Assembly (NCBI GenBank): GCA_040507895.1
Contig: JBEVNX010000237.1
Coordinates: forward strand, 1 to 22,740
Direction: 5' to 3'
Length of the DNA stretch: 22,740 nt
Source of the DNA: JBEVNX01 sp040507895
Lineage (GTDB): Bacteria; Desulfobacterota; Binatia; JACPRU01
Positions 1 through 8,056 of the stretch are shown piece by piece (within the stretch, counting starts at the first letter, position 1; each line of letters opens with the position of its first letter). The notes below the pieces were generated by a model. The model saw only the letters and a list, made by a program, of their open reading frames with translations. It did not search any database and was not told the DNA's origin. A program made the position numbers and the translations under genes.

Positions 1-1814
1 CCGTAGGACGCCGTGATCGAGAGCGTGTTCACGATCACGGCCTTGAGGGGCAGCAGGACGGACCCCAAAAGGAGGAAGAGCGCCACGTACGTCGCGGCGA
101 CCACCAACGCGATGGCCAGGGGCGCGCGCTCCCGGACCACGCGGATGAAATCGATGTCGAAGGCCGTCTGGCCCGTAACGAGGAGCTCCCCAGAGACGCG
201 GGGATGCGATTCGCGGATCGTCCTCACCAGGGCGCGGGCAGCGTCGCTGCCCGGATCGAGCCGCGTCGCAACGGAAATCAGCAAGAGGTGCTCGCCGGTC
301 ATCTGACTGAATGCCTCGGCCAGCGGCGCCGGCCGCAACGCCGCCGGGGCCGCCGCGAGCTGAGCGGACTGCTCGCGGCTGAGACCAGGCAAGTCGACGG
401 GGCTCAGCACCTCGGTGACGCCGGGAAGGCGAGCCAGCCAGCGGCCGAGCTCCCACGCCTCGTCGACGCGCACCGGTGCCAGCGGCGACCCCTCGACGTA
501 GTGGAGCACGAGGACGATCTTCGCCGCAGCCGCGTCCGGGAAATCCTGACGGAGGATCTCGTATCCGCGGCGCGCCTCGGCCCATGGAGGCAGAACCCTG
601 GCGTCTCCGGTCCCGAGCCGAATGTGAAGAAACGGGGTTCCCAGGAGCAGCAGGAGCGCGGTGATCGGCAGAAGAACCCGCCACGGGTGGACCATCACCA
701 CGGTGGCCACGCGGCGCCAGACGCTCTGACGGGCGCGCGACTCGAGCGAGCGCGCCATGGGCAACGGCAGAGTCAGCGCGTCCACGCGTGGGCCGAGGAT
801 GGCGAGCAAGGCGGGCAAGAAGGTCAGCGAGTACACCACCGCGAGGGCCACGACGATGGTGCCGGCCAGCCCGACCGAGCCGATGTTCCCGAGGCCCAGG
901 ACCATGATGCCCGCGAGGCCGATGGCCACGGTGACGCCGGAGAAGAGGACCGCGCGCCCCGCCGTCATCATCGCGACGGCGAGCGCGTCGGCGATGGGCC
1001 GGCGGAGGATCTCCTCGCGAAAGCGGCTCACGATGAACAGCGAGTAGTCGATGGCTACGCCCAGGCCGACCATGGTAACGATGTTGGGAGCGTAGGCCGA
1101 CACCGACGTGTGGCGGGCGAGCAGCTCGACCGCGGCGACGCCTCCGATCATGGCCAGGACGCCCACGCCGAGCGGGAGCAAGGCCGCCACTACCGAGCTG
1201 AACGCGAGTAGCAGGAACAGGGCGACCACGGGCAGGATCACCAGCTCGGCGCGGGCTAGATCGCGCTTGGCCACTTCGACGAAGTCGTGGTTCACGGCGA
1301 GGTCGCCGGCGCCGACCACCTCGAGGGTGTCCGATCTGACGAGCCCGCGCAGCGAAGCGTAGACCGCCGGGGGAACCGGCGAGACCCCGAGCGACATCGT
1401 GCTCGAAGCGCGTTCCTTCAGCTCGACCACGACGCGGGCGCGGCGGCCGTCGCCCGAGACCAGAAGCGGGTCGGGCGGATCGGCGTCGTAGGGCGTGCGG
1501 ACCCGGCCGATTCGCGTGTCGGCCCGGAGTCGCGCGAGAGCCTTGCCGACTTCCGCTCGGAAGGCGGTCTCGTTCGCGCCGAGGGTCGCACTGCCGAAGA
1601 TGAGGTCGAAGGAGATGGGTTGCCCAGGCAGATCCCGCGAGACGAGCGCGGCGGCGCGCCCGGACTCCGTAGAGTCGATCGTCGTGCCGGCGTCGAGAGT
1701 CGCCCCCCGCGCTAGGATCCCAGCGGCCGGAGCGATGGAGAGCGCGGTCAGTACCACCAGCCACCAGCGGCGGCGATGGACCAGCCGTCCCCACTTTCCG
1801 AGAAGGTCGTCCAT
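1..1814 (-). CDS. MMPL/RND-family transporter, 3' end outside window
   Basis: An inner-membrane transporter of the RND superfamily, MMPL branch, which usually exports lipids or other hydrophobic compounds using the proton gradient. Translating the minus strand from ATG 1814 gives 604 uninterrupted residues up to the window edge. There is one membrane segment near residues 13-33, a soluble loop, a helical block near residues 190-330, a second loop after about residue 390, and a new helical block at the end. The family hallmark GVAIDYSLF lies near residues 253-261, with D256-Y257 as the expected proton-relay pair. The last residues (LLPLKAVIVN) match the start of the second membrane block, so roughly 100-200 residues should be missing. 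GTG 1856 is an alternative in-frame start; neither start has an ideal ribosome binding site. No partner adaptor or regulator is visible, so the substrate cannot be named. Confidence 0.88.
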   Translation of the reverse strand, partial: MDDLLGKWGRLVHRRRWWLVVLTALSIAPAAGILARGATLDAGTTIDSTESGRAAALVSRDLPGQPISFDLIFGSATLGANETAFRAEVGKALARLRADTRIGRVRTPYDADPPDPLLVSGDGRRARVVVELKERASSTMSLGVSPVPPAVYASLRGLVRSDTLEVVGAGDLAVNHDFVEVAKRDLARAELVILPVVALFLLLAFSSVVAALLPLGVGVLAMIGGVAAVELLARHTSVSAYAPNIVTMVGLGVAIDYSLFIVSRFREEILRRPIADALAVAMMTAGRAVLFSGVTVAIGLAGIMVLGLGNIGSVGLAGTIVVALAVVYSLTFLPALLAILGPRVDALTLPLPMARSLESRARQSVWRRVATVVMVHPWRVLLPITALLLLLGTPFLHIRLGTGDARVLPPWAEARRGYEILRQDFPDAAAAKIVLVLHYVEGSPLAPVRVDEAWELGRWLARLPGVTEVLSPVDLPGLSREQSAQLAAAPAALRPAPLAEAFSQMTGEHLLLISVATRLDPGSDAARALVRTIRESHPRVSGELLVTGQTAFDIDFIRVVRERAPLAIALVVAATYVALFLLLGSVLLPLKAVIVNTLSITASY

Positions 1815-2004
1815 CGCGTGGCCGGATGCTCCTGAACGCTTGACTCGTCCCGACACGTCCGGCGCGAGCCGCGCGGGACTTTAGCAGGAGTTCGCGCAGG
1901 CCAACAGGGTGAACTTCCGCTCGTGATGCTCCATCGCCAGCCCGCGCACCTCTTTCCCCGTGCGTGGCTTGGGCGCACAATCGACGCCGAGTAGAGGCAC
2001 CCGC

Positions 2005-3300
2005 ATGGCGACGACTTCGAAGAAACTCGGCATCCTCGTCGGCGGTGGACCGGCGCCCGGCATCAACAGCGTGATCAGTGCGGCGACGATCCGCGCCAAC
2101 CTCGACGGCGTGGCGGTGGTCGGCATCGAGGAAGGCTTCAAGTGGCTGATGCAGAGCGACATCAGCCACGCTCGCGATCTCACGATCGAGCAGGTGAGCC
2201 GCATCCACTTCCGCGGCGGCTCCACGCTCGGCACGGCGCGCGACAACCCGACGCACGACCGCAAGCTGCTCGAGAACACGGTCACGTCACTGCTCCGCCT
2301 CAACGTCGACAAGCTCATCACCATCGGCGGCGACGACACCGCCTACAGCGCCATGAAGGTGGAGGAGACTGGCGCCGGGCGCATCCACGTGGTGCACGTG
2401 CCGAAGACGATCGACAACGATCTCGATCTGCCGCTCGGCATTCCGACGTTCGGCTATCAGACGGCCCGCGACGTCGGTGTGGAGATCGTTCGCAACCTCA
2501 TGGTGGACGCCAAGACGACGTCGCGCTGGTACTTCGTCATCTCGATGGGGCGCAAGGCGGGCCATCTCGCGCTCGGCATCGGCAAGGCGGCGGGAGCCAC
2601 GCTCACCATCGTCGGCGAGGAGTTCGGCGACGCCTCGATCCGCCTCGGCCACGTGGTCGATATCTTGGTCGGCGCGATCGTCAAGCGTCTGGCGTACGGC
2701 CGCACGGACGGAGTCGCGGTGATCGCCGAAGGCCTGCTCGAGCGCTTCGATCTCCGCGACCTCGAAGCGCTCGAGTCCGTCGAGCGCGACGCTCACGGAC
2801 ACATCCGCTTGGCGGAGATCGATTTCGGCGACATCTTGAAGCGCGAAGTGCAGGCGCGTCTCAAAAGCTTCGGCATCCGCGTCACGATCGCCGACAAGGA
2901 GGTCGGCTACGAGCTCCGCTGCGCCGATCCGATCCCGTTCGACATGGAATACACGCGCGATCTCGGGTTCTGCGCCGCGCAGTTCATGCTCGACGGCGGC
3001 AACGCCGCGATGGTGTCGATCCAGGAGGGGCACTTCGTGCCGCTCTACTTCAAAGCGATCATCGATCCCGAGACCGGCCGTACGCGCGTGCGCATGGTCG
3101 ACGTCGCCTCGGAGTACTACTCGATCGCCCGCCGCTACATGCTGCGGCTCAACCAGACGGACTTCGACGATCCCCACGAGCTCGCTAAGTTCGCCGCCGC
3201 ATGCGGCGTCACGGTCGAGGAGTTCCGCCTGCAGTTCGCCTATCTGTTGGAGAAGGACCTCCTGTATCGCCCCGCCGAGCGCAAGGCCAAGGCAGGCTGA
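2005..3300 (+). CDS. pfp: pyrophosphate-dependent 6-phosphofructokinase
   Basis: Cytosolic glycolytic enzyme that phosphorylates fructose 6-phosphate, here probably with pyrophosphate and reversibly. The 431-residue protein has the N-terminal glycine loop GGGPAPGIN (13-21), GGDD at 108-111, PKTIDND at 133-139 and MGRKAGH at 181-187. In this family, Asp at 111 and Lys at 134 mark pyrophosphate users, whereas ATP enzymes have Gly at both places (GGDG, PGTIDND). ATG 2005 is chosen because AGAGG lies at 1993-1997 and homology begins shortly after it; an in-frame start at 1960 would add 15 unlikely residues. The length is greater than the roughly 340 residues of short bacterial enzymes. It begins a rightward run, with the next gene 17 bases downstream. 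The donor specificity is inferred from motifs only. Confidence 0.93.
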   Translation: MATTSKKLGILVGGGPAPGINSVISAATIRANLDGVAVVGIEEGFKWLMQSDISHARDLTIEQVSRIHFRGGSTLGTARDNPTHDRKLLENTVTSLLRLNVDKLITIGGDDTAYSAMKVEETGAGRIHVVHVPKTIDNDLDLPLGIPTFGYQTARDVGVEIVRNLMVDAKTTSRWYFVISMGRKAGHLALGIGKAAGATLTIVGEEFGDASIRLGHVVDILVGAIVKRLAYGRTDGVAVIAEGLLERFDLRDLEALESVERDAHGHIRLAEIDFGDILKREVQARLKSFGIRVTIADKEVGYELRCADPIPFDMEYTRDLGFCAAQFMLDGGNAAMVSIQEGHFVPLYFKAIIDPETGRTRVRMVDVASEYYSIARRYMLRLNQTDFDDPHELAKFAAACGVTVEEFRLQFAYLLEKDLLYRPAERKAKAG

Positions 3301-3317
3301 TCGAAGGGAGACGACCC

Positions 3318-4469
3318 ATGGCCACGGAGACCCCCACGCTCGACCGCAAGGCGCTCGACCGGCTCGTGCAGTCGATCGAGCGCGACATCGCCCGCGAGCT
3401 CTACGACGGGGCGGTCGTGCTGCTCGCGCACCGCGGTACCGTCGCCTTCCACGAGGCGATCGGCTTCGCCGAGCGCGCCAGCGGGCGGCGCGCCCGCAAG
3501 GACGACGTCTTCTGCCTGTTCTCGGTCACCAAGACGCTGACGGCGGCCACCGTGCTCGCACGCATCGACCGCGGCGAGATCACGCTCACCACCCCGGTCG
3601 GCGAGATCATTCCCGAGTTCGCGGTCCGCGGAAAGCAGCGCGTGACGATCGCCAACCTGCTCTCGCACACCGGCGGCATGTCGTCCGGCTTTCCAGCGGT
3701 CCCGCCGGAGCAGATCGGCGATCTCGCGGCCGTCGTCGCCGCCGTATGCGAGCATCCGCTCGAGGCCCGGCCCGGGTCGCGCGTGCGCTACAGCCCGCTC
3801 ACGGCTCACGCGGTGCTCGCCGAGATCGTGCGCCGGCTCGACGGCGGCCGACGGCCCTATCGCCAGATTCTCGCCGAGGACTTCCTGAGGCCGCTCGGCA
3901 TGAAAGACACCGCGCTCGGCATGCGACCGGACCTCGCGACGCGCCGCGTGCCCGTGGTCGTGCGGGATCGCACCAAGGGTCTGTTCGACGCCGCCGTGCT
4001 CGAAGGCTTCAACGAGCTCCTCCAGGAGAGCACCGAGATTCCGGGCGGCGGCGCCGTCTCCACCGTCTCCGACGTGTTCCGCTGGGCCGAGATGCTGCGC
4101 CGCGGGGGGGAGCTCGACGGCGTGCGCGTGCTGTCGCCCGCCATCGTCGATCTCGCCACCACGAACCAGACCGGAACGATGGGCAACGACCTCTTCGACT
4201 ATGCTCGCGAGATGTACGGCTGGGGCGACTTTCCCGCCTATCTCGGCCTGAGCTTCTTCCTACGCGGCGAGGGCACGTTCCCCACCTGGTTCGGACTCAC
4301 CGCGTCGCCCCGCACGTTCGGCGGCATCGGCGCCGGCTCCACGCTCTTCTGGGTCGACCCGGCACGCGAGCTGACGTTCGTGTGTCTGACGGCCGGACTC
4401 CTCGAAGAGGGACGGAGCGCGGAGCGCTTCGGGAGACTGTCCGACCTGGCGATCGCCGCTCTCGGCTGA
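3318..4469 (+). CDS. serine hydrolase, class C beta-lactamase/esterase fold
   Basis: A 383-residue soluble protein of the beta-lactamase-related serine hydrolase family, which includes esterases, DD-peptidases and amidases. The nucleophile motif SVTK is at residues 69-72, the second motif is Y158-S-P, and the conserved HTGG is at 117-120. A late GGIGAGST stretch fits the third active-site strand, which often replaces the KTG of true beta-lactamases. I see no signal peptide, so it is probably cytoplasmic rather than a periplasmic beta-lactamase. ATG 3318 follows GAAGGGAG at 3303-3310, only 17 bases after the phosphofructokinase stop, so co-transcription is likely. The substrate is unknown. Resistance to antibiotics should not be inferred from the fold alone. 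Confidence 0.88.
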   Translation: MATETPTLDRKALDRLVQSIERDIARELYDGAVVLLAHRGTVAFHEAIGFAERASGRRARKDDVFCLFSVTKTLTAATVLARIDRGEITLTTPVGEIIPEFAVRGKQRVTIANLLSHTGGMSSGFPAVPPEQIGDLAAVVAAVCEHPLEARPGSRVRYSPLTAHAVLAEIVRRLDGGRRPYRQILAEDFLRPLGMKDTALGMRPDLATRRVPVVVRDRTKGLFDAAVLEGFNELLQESTEIPGGGAVSTVSDVFRWAEMLRRGGELDGVRVLSPAIVDLATTNQTGTMGNDLFDYAREMYGWGDFPAYLGLSFFLRGEGTFPTWFGLTASPRTFGGIGAGSTLFWVDPARELTFVCLTAGLLEEGRSAERFGRLSDLAIAALG

Positions 4470-4533
4470 TCCGGCGAACGGCCGACGCCGTTTGCTTCAG
4501 CGCGTAGGCGGGGTTACGCTGGCGGGTTCTCCC

Positions 4534-5790
4534 ATGACCCGCACCGAGCGCACATACTATCTCGTCTTCGGGCTCTACAGTCTGTGGGCTTGGTTCGTCG
4601 CGCCCATCTACCCGTTGTTCCTGCGCAGCCGCGGTCTCGATGCGCTCGAAGTGAACCTCGTGCTCGCCACCTACCTCATCATCGTGTTCGTGTTCGAGGT
4701 GCCGACCGGGGCCGCCGCGGATCTGGTCGGCCGCAAGGCGTCGTTTCTGCTCTCGTGCGCGCTGCGCGCGGTGGCCTTCGGCCTCTACGCCGTGGCGCAG
4801 AGCTTCACCGACTGCGTGATCGCCGAGCTGATCGACGGGATCGGCACGACGCTGGCGAGCGGCGCTCTCGACGCTTGGGCGATCGACGGCATGCGCGACG
4901 AGGGCGACAATCGGCCCGTCGAGCGCTTCTTCGCTCGCGCGCAGACCCTGGCGCGGGTCGGCATGATCCTCGGCGGCCTCGTCTGCGCGTATCTCGCCGC
5001 TGTCGACTTCGCGCTCCCGTGGTGGGTCGCCGCGGCGGGCTTCGCAGCCACCGGCGCTGTCGGCGCGGCTGTCATGCGTGAGCGCCCGCGCGCCGCCTCG
5101 GCGGGCGTGCCGCGGCGCCACTTCGTGACGCTCATGGGAGAAGGCTTCCACGCGGTTCGTGGCGTGCCGGTTCTGGTGCTCGTTTGCGCGCTCACCGGCG
5201 CCTCGTACTTCGCGGCCATTCCGGCCCACATGCTGTGGCAGCAGCGGATGATCGACCTCTCCGGCGAAGGCGTGTGGATCGTCGGCTGGCTCTGGGTGGC
5301 GCTGAACCTCGCCGCGGTCGCCGGCAGCGCGGTGCTGCCCGGCTTGCTCGAGCGCTTGCGGCGGAGCCGCGTGCTGTTCTTGGCGGCGCTCTGGCGAGGC
5401 TGCGCGCTGGCGTTCGCGGCTCTGGCAGCCACGCTGGCTCCGGCGCTCGGGGGCTGGCTGCTTCAGGAGGTGAGCTTCGGCTTGAGCGAGCCGGTGATGC
5501 AGGCGTGGATGAACGAGCACGTCGCGGCCGATCGGCGCGCTACCGTGCTGTCGATCCGCTCGATGGTCGGCACGCTCGGCGGCGGTGCGGGCCTCATCGC
5601 GATCGGCTTCGTGGCGCGCGACCAGGGCGTCGGGGTGGCGTGGATGGTCTCCGCCGTGCTCTTCCTTGTGACCGCGCCCGCATACCTGCTGCTCGAGCGA
5701 CTCGCGGCCGTCGCCCCGGTTAGCCCCCGAGGAGCCGAGGAAGTGCCGGCGCCGATCGCGGCGAAGGTCGCCCCTCCCGCGCTCACTTGA
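4534..5790 (+). CDS. major facilitator superfamily transporter
   Basis: A 418-residue inner-membrane protein with about 11-12 hydrophobic segments. The MFS loop motif after the second helix reads GAAADLVGRK, close to the consensus GxxxDxxGRK, and a central hydrophilic stretch with ERPRAA divides the two halves. ATG 4534 starts just before the first helix; an upstream in-frame ATG at 4492 would add 14 residues, and neither has a clear Shine-Dalgarno sequence. The gene follows the serine hydrolase by 64 bases and precedes the Rieske fusion by 46, on the same strand. The family covers drug and metabolite efflux as well as uptake, and the sequence does not settle the substrate or direction. Confidence 0.88.
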   Translation: MTRTERTYYLVFGLYSLWAWFVAPIYPLFLRSRGLDALEVNLVLATYLIIVFVFEVPTGAAADLVGRKASFLLSCALRAVAFGLYAVAQSFTDCVIAELIDGIGTTLASGALDAWAIDGMRDEGDNRPVERFFARAQTLARVGMILGGLVCAYLAAVDFALPWWVAAAGFAATGAVGAAVMRERPRAASAGVPRRHFVTLMGEGFHAVRGVPVLVLVCALTGASYFAAIPAHMLWQQRMIDLSGEGVWIVGWLWVALNLAAVAGSAVLPGLLERLRRSRVLFLAALWRGCALAFAALAATLAPALGGWLLQEVSFGLSEPVMQAWMNEHVAADRRATVLSIRSMVGTLGGGAGLIAIGFVARDQGVGVAWMVSAVLFLVTAPAYLLLERLAAVAPVSPRGAEEVPAPIAAKVAPPALT

Positions 5791-5836
5791 ACGAACGCCC
5801 GTTGCACGCGGCCCGCCGCTGCACGAAGATGCCGCC

Positions 5837-6634
5837 GTGGAGACGAGAGAGCTCGCCTGCGCAGCGGTCTACGAGCGGCCGATCGCCGCTTCCGTGACCC
5901 GCATCTGGGAGAACGTGCTCGACTGGGAGCACCTGCCTTGGCTTCACCGAACGTCGTTCGCCGCCGTTCGCCTGCTCGAACAGTCCGCGGGGGGATGGCG
6001 AGCCTGGCTGGCGACTCGTGCCCGGCGGCCGCAGGAGTCCCTGGTCGAGGTTCGCCTCGACCGGCCTGCGCTTCGTTACGTCACGCGCACCCTGGAGGGG
6101 GACGGAGCCGGCACCGAGATCTGGACTCGCCTCGAGCCGTCGGCCGAGCGTTCGACGCGGATTCACGTGCGATTCGAGATTCCCGAGAGCGATCCGACGC
6201 GACTCGAAGCCATCGGCGCCAGCTATCGCGGCCTCTACGCTCGGCTGTGGGACGAGGACGAGGCGATGATGCGTCGGCGCCAGGAGGTTCTCGACGCCGC
6301 CGCCGGGCGCACGCCGAGTCCCGGCCAGGCGATTCCGCTGGGAAGCCTCGATGAGCTTCGCCGGCGCCTGCCGCTGCGGCTGCGTCTCGACGGCCGCGAG
6401 CTTCGGCTCGTGGAGCTCGACGGCGAGATTCTCGCCCACCCGACGCTCTGCCCCCACCTCGGCGGCCCGCTCGACGAAGCGGCTCTCGAAGACGGTCGCA
6501 TCACCTGCCCGTGGCACGGCTACCGCTACGATGTCCGTAGCGCGCGTTGCGTCACCGGCCAACCGCTCGCGCTCGAGCCTCGGGCACTCGTCGTCGTCGA
6601 TCGTGAGCGCGGTGAGGCTTCGCTCGTATGCTGA
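5837..6634 (+). CDS. SRPBCC-Rieske [2Fe-2S] fusion protein
   Basis: A 265-residue protein whose C-terminal part is a Rieske iron-sulfur domain. C205-x-H207 (CPHLGG) and C224-x2-H227 (CPWHGY) are separated by 16 residues, the spacing expected for the cluster ligands. Residues about 8-150 look like an SRPBCC/START-type domain (early aromatic-rich helix, alternating strands, a long C-terminal helix EAMMRRRQE). In ring-hydroxylating oxygenases the Rieske domain comes first and the SRPBCC-like catalytic domain second; here the order is reversed. I see no 2-His-1-carboxylate iron site, so it may be an electron carrier or a binding protein rather than an oxygenase. GTG 5837 is the only sensible start. 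The stop overlaps the amidase start by 7 bases, suggesting translational coupling. The Rieske call is firm and the SRPBCC call moderate. Confidence 0.85.
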   Translation: METRELACAAVYERPIAASVTRIWENVLDWEHLPWLHRTSFAAVRLLEQSAGGWRAWLATRARRPQESLVEVRLDRPALRYVTRTLEGDGAGTEIWTRLEPSAERSTRIHVRFEIPESDPTRLEAIGASYRGLYARLWDEDEAMMRRRQEVLDAAAGRTPSPGQAIPLGSLDELRRRLPLRLRLDGRELRLVELDGEILAHPTLCPHLGGPLDEAALEDGRITCPWHGYRYDVRSARCVTGQPLALEPRALVVVDRERGEASLVC

Positions 6635-8046
6635 AGGTCATCGATCTGCGCAGCGCTTCCCTCCTCGACCTGACGGCCGCGCTGCGAGCGCGCACGCTCT
6701 CTCCCCTCGACCTCATGGAGGTCGTGCTGTCGCGCATCGACGCGACGCACGGCACGCTCCACGCCGTCGTCTCGCGGCGCGCGCGCGCCGACCTCCTTGC
6801 CGATGCGCGAGCCGCCTGCGAGCGTATCGAACGCGGCGAATCGCGCCCGCTCGAGGGGATTCCTCTCGGCATCAAGGATCTCGAAGACGTCGCCGGCCTC
6901 GTCACGTCGCAGGGATCGATCCCGTTTCGCGACCGCGTGGCAGCGCGCGATTCCACTCAGGTCGAGCGGCTGCGCGCCGCCGGCGCGATCGTGGTCGGCA
7001 AGACGAACACGCCCGAGTTCGGCTTCACGGCGATCACCAAGAACCTGGTCCACGGCGTCAGCCGCTCACCCTGGAACCTCGAGCGCACCCCCGGAGGATC
7101 GAGCGGCGGGTCGGCCGCGGCGCTCGCCGGCTCGGTGCTCCCGCTGGTCACCGCGAGCGACGGCGGCGGATCGATTCGCATCCCGGCGAGCTTCACGGGG
7201 GCCTTCGGCCTCAAGCCCTCGTTCGGCCGGATCCCGCTCGGGCCCGCGCATCACTGGGGATACGGCGATACCGCCGTCTATGGACCGCTCACCAAGACGG
7301 TGGAGGACGCAGCCCTTTTCCTCGATCAGGTCGTCGGCCCTTCGCCCTACGACCCGAACAGCTTGCCGCACCCCGGACTGTCGTACCTCGACGCCGTGCG
7401 CACCCCACTGAGCGAAAAGCTCCGCATCGGCTTCTCTCCCGATCTCGGCTATGCCGTCGTGCAGTCGGACGTAGCCGCGGCAGTCGAGGACGGGGCCCGG
7501 GTGCTCGAGTCTCTCGGCCATCGGCTCGGCCCGCTGCGCGACGGGCCCCCGATCATCGGACCCCAATGGGGCGTGCTCGGCAGCTTCGAGCTCGCCTCGC
7601 AGCTTCACCCGTTGCTTCCCGCACGCGAGCCGGATTTCGGCCGCGCCTTCCTCGCGACGGTGCGGGCCGGCTGGAAAATGACGCCCGAGCTGTGGGGCGA
7701 GGGCGCTCGTCTGCGCGCCGAGCTGAACGATTGGTGTGCGCGCGCCTTCGAGCGCTTCGATCTGCTCGTCACGCCGACGGTGCCCTACGATCCGCCGCCG
7801 GCGCGCGGCCCGTTTCCCGCCGAGACCGAAGGGCGGCCGCAGATCGCGCTCAGCGTTGCGTCGTTCACGATCCCCTTCAATTTGTCCTGGCACCCGGCGG
7901 CGACGGTGCGCGTCGGGCGGTCGCGAGCCGGACTGCCGATCGGCATGCAGCTAGTCGGCCCGCGCCACCGCGACGATCTCGTGCTGCAAGCGGCGCGCGC
8001 CTTCGAGCGCGAGCGTCCCTGGCATCCGGACTGGCCTTCCGCTTAG
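6628..8046 (+). CDS. amidase, amidase-signature family
   Basis: A 472-residue cytosolic hydrolase expected to convert amides to carboxylic acids and ammonia. The full Ser-cisSer-Lys triad is visible: K83 in LGIKDLE, cis-Ser158 in GGSSGGS, and nucleophile S182 in DGGGSIRIP. The spacings of 99 (Lys to Ser) and 24 (cis-Ser to Ser) equal those known in the family. The length is normal. There are no partner GatB or GatC genes, so this is more likely a catabolic or detoxifying amidase than the tRNA amidotransferase subunit GatA. Its ATG sits inside the end of the Rieske fusion gene (7-base overlap), so the two products may act together. It ends 10 bases before the convergent spermidine-synthase-like gene. 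Confidence 0.92.
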   Translation: MLKVIDLRSASLLDLTAALRARTLSPLDLMEVVLSRIDATHGTLHAVVSRRARADLLADARAACERIERGESRPLEGIPLGIKDLEDVAGLVTSQGSIPFRDRVAARDSTQVERLRAAGAIVVGKTNTPEFGFTAITKNLVHGVSRSPWNLERTPGGSSGGSAAALAGSVLPLVTASDGGGSIRIPASFTGAFGLKPSFGRIPLGPAHHWGYGDTAVYGPLTKTVEDAALFLDQVVGPSPYDPNSLPHPGLSYLDAVRTPLSEKLRIGFSPDLGYAVVQSDVAAAVEDGARVLESLGHRLGPLRDGPPIIGPQWGVLGSFELASQLHPLLPAREPDFGRAFLATVRAGWKMTPELWGEGARLRAELNDWCARAFERFDLLVTPTVPYDPPPARGPFPAETEGRPQIALSVASFTIPFNLSWHPAATVRVGRSRAGLPIGMQLVGPRHRDDLVLQAARAFERERPWHPDWPSA

Positions 8047-8056
8047 CCCGCTCCGG

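Noticed and set aside
204..1211. A 335-codon plus-strand frame near the window start
   Set aside because: It lies opposite the MMPL transporter, which has the diagnostic DY motif and membrane pattern on the minus strand.
1881..1933. A possible 17-residue minus-strand peptide ending ACANSC
   Set aside because: Its Shine-Dalgarno is poorly spaced, it has no recognisable relatives, and the frame continues as antisense of the phosphofructokinase.
3318..4469. Calling the serine hydrolase an antibiotic-resistance beta-lactamase
   Set aside because: There is no signal peptide and no KTG motif; the fold is shared by many esterases and peptidases.
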